Below, one piece after another: positions 49,536 to 62,900 of a DNA stretch of 64,000 nucleotides. The notes beneath the pieces are model-generated. The model saw nothing but the letters and a program-made list of their open reading frames with translations. It was not told the origin of the DNA and made no database searches. The stretch comes from Hirundichthys speculiger (taxonomy: Eukaryota; Chordata; Actinopteri; Beloniformes; Exocoetidae): contig JAGFBZ010000865.1 in the NCBI GenBank assembly GCA_018398805.1, positions 1,240,001 to 1,304,000 on the forward strand, read 5' to 3'. Position 1 is the stretch's first letter; the number at the start of each line of letters is the position of its first letter. A program made the translations under genes and the position numbers.

Positions 49536-52500
49536 ACCTTCTTGATGTGAACTTCCTTGCCAACATACTGCAATGGTACCCTAGCTAGTATTCTTGTCTA
49601 TTGATTGTTTTATTTTCTTAAAAAAAAGAAAAAAAAAACCTGAAGGGTGAAAAAATTGATTAGATTATTGAATATTATTGAACTAAATCCTGACCTTCAC
49701 TGTTGGTTCGTTCACTCATGTTCTCTTTTTTATGACGATAACATTAAGAACTTCTGCTTACATAGTCAACATTTCACCAATGTTTAAAAAGTGAGTTTTT
49801 GTAATGAATAATGGCAAAGCAAAAAAAAAAATCTAAACAAAACAACGTATTATTGGACATACAGTGAATGCAGCATGATTTGAAGTTGATGTTGAAGAGC
49901 GAAAAACATGCAGAGGCTGGATTTTCGTCTGAAGCTGCTTCTGTGATCTAACAGCAACCTGCATACCTGAATGACAACCTTGTCACTTATTCATGGTTGT
50001 TGTACATTGAAGTTTTGGAGCAAATCATTTCTTTGGACACCCAAATTAAGTGCTTTCAGGCAGAGAAAATGGGGATTTTCTTCCCTAATATGTTTCCTTT
50101 GAAATATGTTGACAGCAGCTGCGGCGGGTGGGGTTATCGGAGAATGGAATGGACATCAGAACAAATGGATGGAAAAAAAAGAGAAAGAAAAGCTGCAACT
50201 TTTTGTCAATGCCCACAGCTTTCCATATGCATGTGGGGAAGTTGCTGTGGAAAGCCTGTGATGTGATCAGACACGAGCAGGAGACAGACCTCCCCTACAC
50301 TCTAGTGGTCCCAGCATCATTACTTCCACCACCGCTACTCCCTGCCTTATCTACTGTGTCAACTGATACAGTGACATTCCCTCCTACAGCCCTCAAACAC
50401 TGTGTACCCACACAGCGTTCGCCAATCTGCAGCAGTATCCCCACGGGCCCTCTTCACTGAGGCTACAGAATGTGAGTGGTGGCCCAGGGATGTTCGGAGT
50501 GAGAGTTGTTTTCAATCATACATCAAATGTTCTGTAATGTTTAATGTTCACTCTCTGATAACGAAATATTGGGTTCCCCAAAGATTAGATCAAGTCAGGA
50601 GAGGGCAGTCAAGTTCTTCGCTCAGCTGTTCTGTAACTTACAACACACACACACACCTACACACACACACACACTCACACCTGCGTAGCTCACAGTACAT
50701 GTGCGATCTTGTTCTGCCACTTCACTGCAAATCTTCAGCCCCACATGCCTTTGATTTGTGAACTCAGTCGCACAGGCTCAAAATCATTAAAATTACTGCT
50801 CAGGTGGGAACCATGGGCGTATGTCGAACCGTGCGCGTACGTGCGTGTTTGCGTACGGGATGTATGTCACACATGTGAGTGTGGCAAGCGCCGTAGCCCC
50901 ATTCGTTTTAGTGGCTGACACGCATGTTCAACCTGCCATGTTAACGTTCTCGACTGGTCTCAGACACATTAACGCTTTGAACCTGGAGCGCTCACAGTAC
51001 ATCTGCTCCTTAAACTCCAGTAGAACCCAGTAAAGTTAAGATTCGTTTTTATGAAGCCGACTTTTTTCTGTTCAAGTCCAAGGTTCTGTAAAGCTATGGA
51101 TTTTTTGCACCTGGTAAAGTCACTGCAACTGGTTTAAATGGCAAAAATAATTTCCCGTTTAGATTTATCACGTTCAAGATATATCTTTTTCTTCTCTCAC
51201 CTGAACCACGCTATTCCATTCTCAGTATATTTTAGTATTTTTTCCTTTTTTTTTCTTTTACTTTATTGTTGACGTGAGAGGTAGTGCACAGCAGTCCGTG
51301 TGGTTTCATATGCCAAATACTTTATGCTTTCTTTTTGGAAGCAGAGCAGAGTATGACTATTGTTGCCTTTTTAAGTCCCAGTCCTATTAATCATGAGTGT
51401 GCGTGTGGGTCTGTGGGTGTGTATGTGTCACTAGGAAAGAGTGAAACTAATACTCACTGTATGATGAGGGTCCTTCATGATGAAGGAGTCCAGATATTCT
51501 GTACGGCATATTAATTCAAAGCCTACAGTGTTAATATACAGAAAAAAAAATAATAATGATACAAGCTGAGGATACTGTGACTGAAAATATGTTAGCAGTG
51601 AGTACATATTACATATTTACAAATTATGTACCAATTTCAAAGCACCGGTTTTGATTGAAGTGCAAAGTTATGTTGGAGTTTTAACTGATTTCACAACTAC
51701 ATGGTAAATAAATAACCATAAGCACTGGCATTTAGAACATATTTAAAATAAATGCAATTGAAAGTGAAATACAGTTAAGCAAAAATGAGGGACACAATTA
51801 TTGATTTACCTTTCAGAAAAAAAACGAACAACAAAATTTGTGCTTAATTTTCAGTTTTTACATGAACTGAATACTGGTTTTATTGCATTAAAAAAAAAAA
51901 CCTAGTCGATTCCTCTCATTGGTGACAAAACCTGCTTGTGAGGATCGGATGTGATATTAACAAAATATATTATTGACATTAAGATCCAGCTCAAGCGACG
52001 TCTAAAGGGTTTATGCTGACTATCGAAATAACAGCCTGCAAGACATTTAAAGAGCTGCAGGTTAACCTGGAGCAATCTAAAATGGGAATTTTATTTCATA
52101 AAATATTACACACACTGAAAAAGGTGAGGCTTCATGTGAAGGCCATGTGCTCCAGAAAAAAAAAAGCAGTATTTCTGGATAAAGTTCTTTGAGCAGAAAT
52201 CACACTTCGTGAACTCAGTGTTAAGGTTTTGTGGAGTGACAATTTTAGATTGTATATGTTTCCCAGTGTCATAAAACTATGTTTGAATTAAAACAATTGT
52301 ATCCTTTAGTAGCAATGTCAATAAGAACACATCCAAGAGCAAAAACAGTTAAAAAGGAAAACAATGGACTTTTGTAAACTGGAATGCAGTGACATGGGCA
52401 GAAATCATGGAGGTAGGGGGGTCCTAAAATCCCCCTGCCTTGGATGAAGACAGCGCTGACCCTCTTAAAGTTTCATTGTACATTTTATAACTATCATTTA

Positions 52501-53494
52501 AATATTATGATGTGCATTAAAAATGTTTGTACTCGATACAGTCAAAAGACAGTTTCATAAACTTTTGAAAAATCTGGTTTTGTGCTCCTCATTGTATTGT
52601 TTTATTAGAATGAGAAATGGTTTACAAGTGCACGGCAAAGTGCCTTTTTGGGAAGTAGGCAAAAATTCAAAGTTGACAAACCTTACCCTAGCTACTGCCT
52701 TGGAAATTAGACTTCTTTCAGTTATTTATTTATTTATTTATTTATTAAATTTATCCCAGATGAAGTTCAGATAAGTTAAGTTACCGTTGGTCAGCGAGTG
52801 CAGCTGTGGATACAGCAGCAGTGTCTCTCCATCTAACAGAGGCACCTGAGGACTTGTAAGATCCATTGCAAATGTTAATGAACAAAAAATATAGTATCAT
52901 ATGATTTTATGTCACTAAAGAAATCTTAACCAAATTTCTTTTTTTAATTTTATTTATTAATTTATCTATTTTGCTCCATTTCTTTTTTGGTGGATGCAGG
53001 GTAGAGAGAAAAAACAACAATAATCTTCTGAGGTTCCAACTGGTTTTTAAGTGCTGTGATACTGGACATAAGATTTTTTTTTTTTAATTAAACATTTTAA
53101 AAAATCTGCACAACCCACAACTACCACCATCACAAAATTCAAAATTAAGGTTTGTGTCAAAGTTGTCCTGTCTTAAATACACAGAAAATATATAAAATGT
53201 TCTAAAATATTTAGAAAGAGCCAAAACTGTTAAAGCACTTGTGTGGAGCTTTAACACATGGTGTTGGATAAGTGATTTTCCAGCAAACAAATAATGAACA
53301 ATTCATTTATATCTTGTTATTTTCTACATTTTCTTTATTTACTTTTTTTTTTAAGAAGATCTAAACTTTTGTACTTTCAATCAGTTTTGAATCACACATT
53401 AGTCATTCAGTTTTTCTGACTTTTTTAAATCCTTGTCATTGGCTTTAAAATGTTTTATTTTTTCTGAATCTATACAGTTGGTACCTGGTGGCAC
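49536..53494. other. Non-coding stretch, no gene recognised
   Basis: Mostly AT-rich. CA repeat at 50641-50681, A-tracts at 49819-49832 and 51890-51900, TTTA repeat at 52722-52746. The frames at 50128-50761 partly cross the CA tract and have no recognisable similarity. Confidence 0.55.
52722..52746. repeat. (TTTA)n microsatellite
   Basis: About six TTTA units. Confidence 0.9.
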
Positions 53495-53645
53495 AAAATG
53501 TTGCCTAGCAACAGATGCTAAAGGTATGACAGATGCATCAAATCATTTCTCCTGACTGACACATGAATATTCATGAGTAGGTGGTAAAAGCAGAGGTGAC
53601 ATCATCAGTTTTAATTGAACTCAGAAAGAATCAGTGATAGTTATT
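53495..53645. promoter_or_regulatory. Candidate enhancer with RFX X-box and POU-like palindrome
   Basis: GTTGCCTAGCAAC (53500-53512) fits the RFX X-box consensus GTNRCC-N(0-3)-RGYAAC exactly. Within 65 bases are TGACAG (53527-53532, MEIS/TALE-type) and a 14-bp perfect palindrome CATGAATATTCATG (53562-53575) resembling palindromic POU-factor sites. The cluster sits in otherwise AT-rich non-coding DNA. The regulatory role is inferred, not demonstrated. Confidence 0.35.
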
Positions 53646-56600
53646 TTTTTATACTTTTATTCATACAACTTTTGCATCGCTGCCATTTTTTCATTTTAAT
53701 TTTGTGGTGCCTTTGGACACGAGTCAGAACAACTATAAACCTGCTCATCTCACTGGTTCTCACAATGCCTTGCTGAGCTTTATCAGGTGTGCCAACTTCT
53801 CAGTGACCTGCATTTACCCTTAAAGACCCATTCCTGTGCAGGTTTTTGGGCAGCGGTCAACTTGACTCTTCAAAAAAAGACATATTTCAGAGAAACAGCC
53901 TCACTTAACAGCTTTGCTTTTCTAAATAAAGATGATTTTTTTTTCCCCTTTTTTTTTTTTTAATACCAATTTTTTTGAACCGTTCTCCCAGATAGGTAAC
54001 CAGTTGGAGTTGTTCAGCACCTCATCCAGAAGTTGGTATGCACTAATCTTTAATGACAACCTTGTGAAAACTCTGTTAAGTGGTTAAATATAGTGATTTA
54101 TGTACAACTATGGTTGTTTCTCTATTTTTCAGTGGTAGATTGTTATGGTATAGTAACAATCTGCTTTTGAATCGCGAACTACGTGTACGAGTGTGCGCGT
54201 ATACGTGTGTGTGAGTGCGACCGTGAACAAGTCCTATATGGAAGCAATTACTGGCAGCAAGGGCCTTCAGACACCCACAGTGCCTCTCACTCTGGGCCAA
54301 GCGGAATGTATCTCCCTCCCCCTTTTCCTTTTTCTTTCTGCCTCTCGTTCCCTCTGTCTTTTTCCTACCTCTCTCTTTCTTTAACTCTTTCCCTTTTTGT
54401 CTCTTTGGTCTAAATTACTTTCGTATGAGCTGTAACAAAAGGGGCAAGGTGAAGCCCCTTTCTATGTTTTTTTTTTTTATTGTGAAGAAAAACCCCACCA
54501 TATTTTAATTCAAATCACACATTTCCAATTTGCGCAAACAAGCCCTGAAAATACCAAGCGCTAATTACACGAAACCTGATGTGCGAGCGTGTGTTCGTGT
54601 GCGCTTGGATGCTCAGGGAGAAAAAGAGAGGCCACCTCCTGTTGTAATACTGTGTTTGTTAGCATGCAAAGCCAGAGCCATTTAGGATTTTTTTTTTTTT
54701 CTTGGGGGTGGGGGGTCGGTATCATGTGGTTTGGGTGGCTGCTAACTGCTACTGTGGCTGTTATGCTTTATACAAGCCACTTTGTCCATGTAGGTGGCAA
54801 ATCCAGGTACACTCCTTTTTTTCTGAACACGCTGATTCAAAATGCAATGCTTCACACGCTGCAAGCAGTTGAGTGAGGGCAGAAGCATCCATCGCAAAAA
54901 AAAAAAAAAAGCCACAGATAAACTGGCAGCAAGTGGTGACAGGATTGCAGTTGTCAGGGTTTGGCAAACCTCTGTCACCGCCTCTCCTATTACAGTCAAG
55001 CAAAGCTCAATGGAGGAATATTGTATACCTTGCCAGCAGTTTCTTCTCCTCAGTCTGTGGGAACTGAGAAGTTGGTATTTGCCATGTGTATATCCCTCCA
55101 AACTGAGTCTAAATGAGATAAATAAGTTCAGACTAAATTGGCAGCTGATGTCCAAAGTGATTATTCTTTCCTTAATGTCTCTTCGATGGAATGGGAGAAG
55201 ACTTGGCTGCACGGGAACACTTTGGGGTGTGGCAAGGCGGGCTTTTCCAACACAAAGAAGTGACGAATGATGGCAGCCAGAGTTTACTTGTCAAGGTTTT
55301 AAAACACACATACACACGCACATGCTGCATTTTCATGCGCTAACCCCATTCTCTTCAAACAGTTTGCCTCTCACTCCACACTCCTCCAAACTTGGCCCGT
55401 GGCAGGGCCTTACATTCCCTTCCCATGAGTCTTATAGTGGCAAGTCAGCAGAAGGACCCCAGATTGCGCTGGCTGCGACGCCGCCTGCGTCGTTTGGGAG
55501 CGTGCCTGAGCCCTCCGTCTCAGTAACCTTGGTTTGCCCCGTCTGTTTGTGAATTCCTGTCGCTCCAATAGGACCACACTGTCCCCAGCAAAATGCTTTC
55601 TGGCAGTGGGCAGCTGGACACAGTGGTGGGAAAGTGAAGCGAAAGCTCAGATTGTCTTTCAGGCAAATAAATAAGACTTGATTGTAGTGTTTCACCTAAA
55701 TGTTATTAAATGACATTGTTAGATAAATATTAAAATTTTAAAAAAAGATAACTAAGAGTTGCAGGAAAGCGGCATGTGTGAATAATCTACCACAGATCAC
55801 ACTGATATAGATAATTGCCATAGGCATAACAGGCACGGCTTATCTCCTCTGATCACCAACACTTTCTGTCCTCTGTTATGACCTGGGTCACCATTGGTCC
55901 TTAAAAACTGAGCTAACAGATGTGATCGGTTGCAAAAGTTGCAATGGGTCTCTCACATGTCATCCTACGGTGGTGTTTTGTGTCTGCCAACACTCAGACT
56001 CTGGAGTGTTTAGCCTTCACTGCTAGTTCTGCTGTCTAAGGAATTTCACAGACTTAGTAATTTTCAGTTACGTCTTTCTTTTTCTCTCTCTACACTCTTT
56101 CATTCCGTCTTGTTTAAAAATCAGTTATTTGCGGTGCGGCACTGGGTAGTTTGTGGTTTTGAGAAGGACTGTATTATTCCAGTATTAAGTATCTGGTCTA
56201 TCATGAAAATGTTATAAGAGGCTTCCCTGACTTAAAATATGAGATTGCTTAAAATGGTATTCATACTTGTGTCCTATAATATTTTCGTTGTTCCATTTGA
56301 ACAGATTTACAGTTTGGAAGCAACCGATTGGATGTTATAATGTTGCTGCATTTAGATGGGAACTGAAATGATTTTACAAATGTTCTTACATATATTCAAA
56401 AGTAATAAACATGGGTACATCTTTACAAACGATAAAGGTGACCAGACTTTGTTGTCCAACTGTTTGATCAGTTGCTTCTGTTATAACACCGAAGTATTCT
56501 GCTGAACTGACTTGAAAAATATTTATATCAATGTGATAACACACACACATGTCTACTTTTAATGCTTTACTTTTTTATCATTATTTTTTAATGGAATTTT

Positions 56601-57548
56601 ACATTTAAGCCTTTTCTACCCAAACAACTTGCAGTACAGATTTAAAAAATATAAATGCATTATCGTTCTCTACGCGAGTTTGTTTCTGCTGTAATTTTCT
56701 AAACAACCCGGCGGGCAGACTGAAGCCAAAGTCAATTTACTTTTCAAGAAATCACAAGTAGGTACAATCTCAGCAGCCCTCAGCAAACACTCCACCACCA
56801 TCCGCCACCAAACGCCTTATCTTGCAAGATAATGTGGCTTCTTAACCAGCAAACAATCCTGGAACATTGGTGGGACAAGTCATTGATCACTGACAGACTG
56901 CACTGCTGCATGAGATCATTGACATGGTGCTTGTTTGATTATTTCTTTTGAAATACTCACTTTTTGTTTAGGTAAAGGGATAATGACTCCTTGGTTTGGG
57001 TTTAGAGGTAGATGGTCTTGGTTTGACTAAATTATGGCTCTTTCCAGGTTCCTCTCAACACGTGTCATGAAGAAAAATATCTCTATTTGCCTTGGGAACG
57101 TTGCAATTACAGTGCATGTTTTAGTGGTTTCTAGAAATGCAAAGTGGCAGCTTTGCACCCTGGCGCATCGGATGTTTTTATTTGAAAATTGTGAGAATGA
57201 TTAATTGAAAAAGAAAATACTTTGTTTGTTGCAGCACCAGTTCAGCTTGAACGTTTTGCTCCTCGCCCTGCAGACATCCATGCTGTTTTTTCGTGCCTGT
57301 TTGCTTGACGGTCCACTGTGTCACTGCGCTACTAATGGCCACTGCTGAGCCAGCCACTTTCTAAATGACACCCTCCTCCGCTCAATACAGCTGCCTTGCA
57401 GTTGCACACACGCTCTTCTCCCCGTTTTTCTTTTTCCTCCCCTCACCACTTCCTTTCCCATGTGGAAGAAAAGCAGTTTCTTGTCAATTTTCTCTCAATA
57501 TTTTCCACACAACATGACCCTCCATGAGAAATTCACAGCTTGTCTGGC
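53646..57548. other. Non-coding stretch, two long unassigned frames
   Basis: T-tracts around 53938-53961 and 54468-54478. The two longest frames here, 156 codons minus (55212-54742) and 142 codons plus (54842-55270), overlap each other on opposite strands, run through an A-tract and match no family. 55380-55640 is GC-richer, includes the inverted repeat CGACGC/GCGTCG (near 55477-55493), and may be conserved non-coding DNA. Confidence 0.5.
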
Positions 57549-57574
57549 ACACACACACACACACACACACACAC
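57549..57574. repeat. (CA)n microsatellite
   Basis: Thirteen CA units. Confidence 0.95.
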
Positions 57575-59639
57575 TTTTCATACATCACCTATCAGCGGCT
57601 GAATGACTGACAGACAGTGTTGCGACTGGAGCATCTTCTCCCCACTAATAGCTCTCTCACCAACACGATGATTTGTTCATTCATCATTCATTTCTCTCCC
57701 ACTCCCTTCCTTCTTTTATCTCTTTTACCCTCTTCGCACTACATCCCTTCCTCTTCTTTTAATCATCGTTATCTTGTGGTATGTAAGTGCGTGCATGCGT
57801 GTGTTTGCAGAGGAGCGTTGAACATTTCCTCCACTGCAGGACAGAGCTATACCAAAGATGCTTTAGCCAAATCGAGTTTGGCCCTTACTTCGACTACGGC
57901 AGGCCTGCCAGACTAAATCCTGGATCAAAACGCACAAATGATCACTTTCAATCGCTCCACATATCGGCTCTCCCAACCTCTCTGCACACCCCAGGTGCCA
58001 CTTAGATTTAATGCAGTTCAAATGACTTCATTAACTCTCAAAGGAAAACAGTAGCGCTGTGATGACTGACACATTCATCTGGCGTTTCGTCTGAATTTAT
58101 CTTTGCAGGGACCTCACACGCTCACAAACTTCTCCCCTCGCACTTCACTGGTTAATCAGCCAGAGGTTCCAGCATCCGAAAAGATGGTGGGTGATGGCAA
58201 CACTTTGGCACTGGCAGCACGTAACTGGATTGCTGTAATTATTCATTGGGAGAGTGATGCCTTCCAGGGGCTGAAGATTGATTAGGTTTGATATGCGACT
58301 CAGTGTAATCTGTCTTTGACCAGGGCTCCTGTCCAAATTGGCAGGAATAATAAAAAGAGAGGAAGTTATTTTTAAAAGAAAGAAGAGAGTGAGCAAATGA
58401 AGATGGGAGTGGGTGGACAAAGGGAAGAGAGAAAGATTGAGGCATATCCTGTGTCGTGTCTCTTGTGACACCCTTTGCCATCCACAAACCATCAATCTGC
58501 AAACAAGAACAGCAGGAAAAGCATTTTGTTTACAGTCAAGTTAAATAAAGCCATTACATCCTTAAAATATTGCACCTTTTACTGTCAGCATCACTGTGTT
58601 GTTAGTTCAAAGTGCTAGTTTTCAAGGCTCATTCTCAGTTTTTTTTTTTTCTCTTTTTTTTCTTTCCAAACTCCTTGTTTGTTTTGTGAGCCAGACCAAC
58701 CTGATTCTTGGTTGTCTCATTTTCCACAACCAAAGTGTGTCTTCAATTAATCCTCCTGTGTAGGCATGGCAGAACTTAAAAGGCTCTGATTAGGCTGCTG
58801 TGTCCCACAGGTTAGCGAGATGTAAACTCGTGACACACTCGCAGTGCCCATACATACCCCAGAGACATCTCTTTGTGTTAATTAAAGAAGTCTCAACTGC
58901 AGCTAAGCAGGCTTTACAATGAGCATAAACACAGATAAACACATACACGTGTACACATGCACATAATTTTAATACAGGGTCACGCAAATAGTGAGCACAT
59001 TTTCAAGCCCGCAAATACTATTCAGCTTCTGTCTCAGTATGTTATTTCTGTTGTTAGGTTAACTATTCTAAATTGTCATAAATCTTTCACTAGTGGTTGT
59101 AATTATACCAAAACACGAATGACACTGGCCGCTACGGTCGCATAACTTAACCTTTTAACTGTCACACAACCAGAAAAAAAAAAGGTGCAACTTTTCAAAA
59201 GTCTTTGAGCTAAAACTGAATTTATTGTTGTTGTCAGTTCCCCTAAATATAGAGGATTAATGTGTAGGTTTTGGCAGGATTTTTAAAAAAAAGTGAAGTT
59301 GCATATCAACAGGGCCCAACAGTTCACCTCACGATCCTCTTCCAAGAGTCTTGAGAAACTAAAAAGGTGAAATGTTTGAAAAATGAAAAAGGCCCAACCT
59401 AATTCCTTCCAGTTTGGTTGGTATAAGATGGGCTTTTGTAGAAATCTGGCTGTGCAGATGGTTTTTGAATTACAGTACATCTTTTTTCCATCTAGATTTT
59501 TATGTTGGTTATGTTGTTTGTATTTGGTTTTGTCTTTTTTTTTTTTTTTAACATCTTCTCTATCTTACCTTTCTGTTTCATTTTGAAAGTGTATGTCTAT
59601 GTGCAGCTTTGTTTGGTTGTTTTTAAAACTACATGCAGG
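57575..59639. other. Non-coding stretch, one weak exon-like segment
   Basis: 57811-57994 is bounded by GTTTGCAG and CCCCAGGTGCC and stays open in the frame 57787-58005, but the peptide is unrecognised. 58150-58290 (with TTTGGCACTGGC and GTAATTATTCATTG) looks like candidate conserved non-coding DNA. T/CT tract at 58640-58668 and T-tract at 59535-59551. Confidence 0.45.
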
Positions 59640-59930
59640 GTGCTGCACTGTATACTGGTACATATGCTGGTAGCTCATCATGTGACCGGCTTTCACTGTA
59701 GTGACCCATTGCATTATGGGATATAATGCTCGAGTTAGACTGGTCAGTTAGATACTGGAGATTTTCCTGGAAGTAGCACACCATCTGGGCATGTTTGCAC
59801 GCTGCAGACCGTCCAGATGTTCACATACTACATAGATCTACTGCGTAGTACGTCATGGCAAAATCAGTGGCCAGTAGTAGTGCAGTATATGGTTCCAACA
59901 AGAGCCTTAGTTCTATCTCACACTAGGTCC
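59640..59930. repeat. Possible palindrome-rich repeat fragment
   Basis: Contains GCATTATGGGATATAATGC (59711-59729; 7-bp arms around GGGAT) and TACTACATAGATCTACTGCGTAGTA (59827-59851) with paired ends. The sequence style recalls short non-autonomous DNA elements of fish, but no terminal repeats or duplications were found. Confidence 0.3.
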
Positions 59931-62900
59931 CTATCTGGTCTCTGCCACACCTGTGTTATGTCAGTCATCACTCTGCTCAATATGAACAACTCCCTTTCTT
60001 GGTTCCCAGTTACATCCTTGTATGACATACTCATCCTTGTACCTTGCTTAGATTTGTGTTTGTTCTTTGGCTATATCTCTTCTGCCTGGCTCCGTATTTC
60101 ATTTCATTTATGGATTTAGTTTGGGAATGTGGAATTTTTGCCCAGCAGTGATTTTTTTTTTTCATTAAAGTAATCTTTTGTCCTCCATCTGCCTGCCTTC
60201 TGCCTGAGAGCCTGCATTTGGGTCCTTCCTTTACTGCAAACCAAAGCATAGTTATAAATGGTGAGTTCAAAGCAAAAACAAAAAAAGAAGACATGACAAT
60301 GGTTATTGTCTTCATTTAGATCCATATGAATGTTACAGGAACACAAAGATTTCACTTATCTCAGTAATACCGTTTTGCTCACCCAAATCCTGACATCACA
60401 ATCATCTGTGAAGCCATTTTGACAGTCTTCAAGGATGCATGCATAGCCAAAGCTCACTTGACTAATTAGCAACCAGCACTGACAGGTATGGGCAGGTGGA
60501 GAATATCTTCCAGCTCTTTTCCTGACTGACTTCAGCAAGAATTTGATTTGATACCAAATGACTCTTCTGAAGGAATTTTTTAAATCTGATTAGTTAAAGC
60601 TTGATTGTGATAGAGAAATGCTTTATCCAGTTGCCCGAAAAAAAAAGAGTATTTTGATGGCAACTGCTCTTTTATAAATCAAATGTACAGTATTCCCTCC
60701 AGATTTGAATGCAACACCAATCATTGGCTGTTGTGAGTGTTTTGGTCTGGATTTTGGAAATCCAGCCATGTTGTTTTTAAATTTTCTCACAAAGATGATT
60801 GTTCTCATTGGGTTAACACTGGAGTATTGTTGTCTATGAAAACACACTGGAGTGAATGGAGTGTCTTTCATGTGAAACATACTCAAAGATTCAGGGGCAT
60901 TTTTGCACCAACCATCTTCTGTTTCTTTCCACACCCGTGAGAATAATTTTACAAGTGATTTAGTGAGGAATTCAGTTCACCTCCATTCACCTGTAAATTC
61001 TTTGTTTAATGGCACCGAAGCCCTAGAACACTTGAAAGTAAAACCAAAACTGAATATTGGATACGCTTCTCCTGAGAATTCATTATATTTGGCAGCAACT
61101 CTACATTCAGTATTGTCTTTTTTCTTAAACTTGCACATAGAATGACAGTTTCTTCCAAGCGCTGGCACAACCCTGTTGTGTCCATGTAAACTAGAAGCCG
61201 AGTGGCTGTGTTCCTCTCCCAGTTAGACTTTAACACAGAGTCTGGGTTCATAGTGGCCAAATGGCCTGTCATCCTCTCTCCTTATGTATCAAATTAGACC
61301 TGAGCTCTCCCAGTGTGCTTAAGCCTTGTCCGCAGGAAATCAGGGCCAGGTGGAACTTAAGTGAATGAAGTCCCACTTTGGCACATTCTAGCTAGGAAGA
61401 TGGTGGCAAGACCGAGACCCCCTCTGGAGCTTTTTCAGAGGTTTGGAAAGGACAAACAGATACATAGACACACTTGCACAGGTGTGCATACTTGTTTGCT
61501 GTGGCTTACACACAGGAGAACAAACTTAGAGTCGGTACTTGCTGTCAGCTCTGTGGCGATGGTGCTTAGCCACTGTACTCCCATATTTATTTATTTATTG
61601 GCAGCAATGGCTGTGATGACAAGGCCACTCACCCTCAGACAGCCTCTGAGGCTCCACAAGGTCCCTCCAAGCAGCAGTGTAAAACTTTTAAGAGCCCCAG
61701 GCCTGGTTTGATGATTTTGACGCGAGTTAGCTCGTACTCAAGTTGTCGGGAGCAGTCAGGGGGCTAACTGTTCTAATGCGTTTACTCTGCTGCCTTATGA
61801 GTGTGTTTGTATGTCTCAAAGTGAAGCGTCACTTAATAATTTAGCCGTTGGTTTCGTCCCCCTCGCCATCCATCCATCCATTCGCAGCTCTTTATGTTTT
61901 GCCTCTGGGAATGTGGAGGCCATTCCTCTGCCTCTCTGGAGGTGATTGAACGTGCAGAGACAGGTGACAGAATCTGGTGTGCTGTTGTGTCAGGACAAAG
62001 TGCGAAGGGCTGACATAAATGCTACGAGGCAAGAATTAAAGGAGCTCAAGTTGATTCATGTGTGAGTGGAAGATAACAACCAGCAGGCACTTTTATATCT
62101 CAGCTCAAGTGAAGATATTTGTAGTTATTACAATTCATGTTCATTACATAGAGGCTCAGATCTATTCTGTCATTTAATCTATCTTACATGCTTTAAAGGA
62201 ATGCAACACAAGCAGAGGAAAGAACAGAGCTTGCTTTTAACACTTGAACACATACACTCATACGCACAAAGAGCTTGGTCTCTAGCCTCTGTGAATGCCA
62301 GATGTAGACAGGACATCTTTTTTGTCTCTCATCAAGGTCATCCAACTAATAGGTTCTCGTTCTCAGTGGAAGTGGTTCTCAGTGAGAGCAGGAAGTCATA
62401 GTTTGCATGCCAGACCTGTGGCTATGGTTGTAATAATCAAATAATGTAACTTGGCCACATGTTAGAATGTGCTTTAATACACAAGAGCTTTCAGCAGAGT
62501 CCCCCCAATGCCAATGCCCTTCTATATATTTTAATATGACTTGATGTTCACTTAACCCCTCCTCCCTCTCTCTCGTAATTGAAACCTGATGGTAGAATTA
62601 TAATCGTTTCTTCATATTTCCTCTCAGCCTTTGCTGGGTTGATTTTTGCCAGGGCTGCGTGTAGTACTCAGTGACAAGTGGTTTGAAGTAGCGGCGGCCA
62701 GAGATGGGCAACCTCTCCACAGTTTTGCTGCTGGAGAAGCTGAAATTACTTTTTTATGTCCTGATCATTTGGTTGGGGCAGACATCATGCAGAACATTAA
62801 GACGGGGGGGTGGAAAGCATTGCATTTAGAGTAACACTTCCTACTTTTCCCTTCTTTATTCACACAGCTGAAGAAGATTAAGAAGAGAGATGAGACAGAG

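Noticed and set aside
54013..54021. TTCAGCACC, left half of a REST/NRSF site
   Set aside because: The right half (GGACAG-type) is absent at the required spacing.
54742..55270. Overlapping 156-codon (minus) and 142-codon (plus) frames
   Set aside because: They occupy the same bases on opposite strands, run through an A-tract and match no family; no splice or promoter context.
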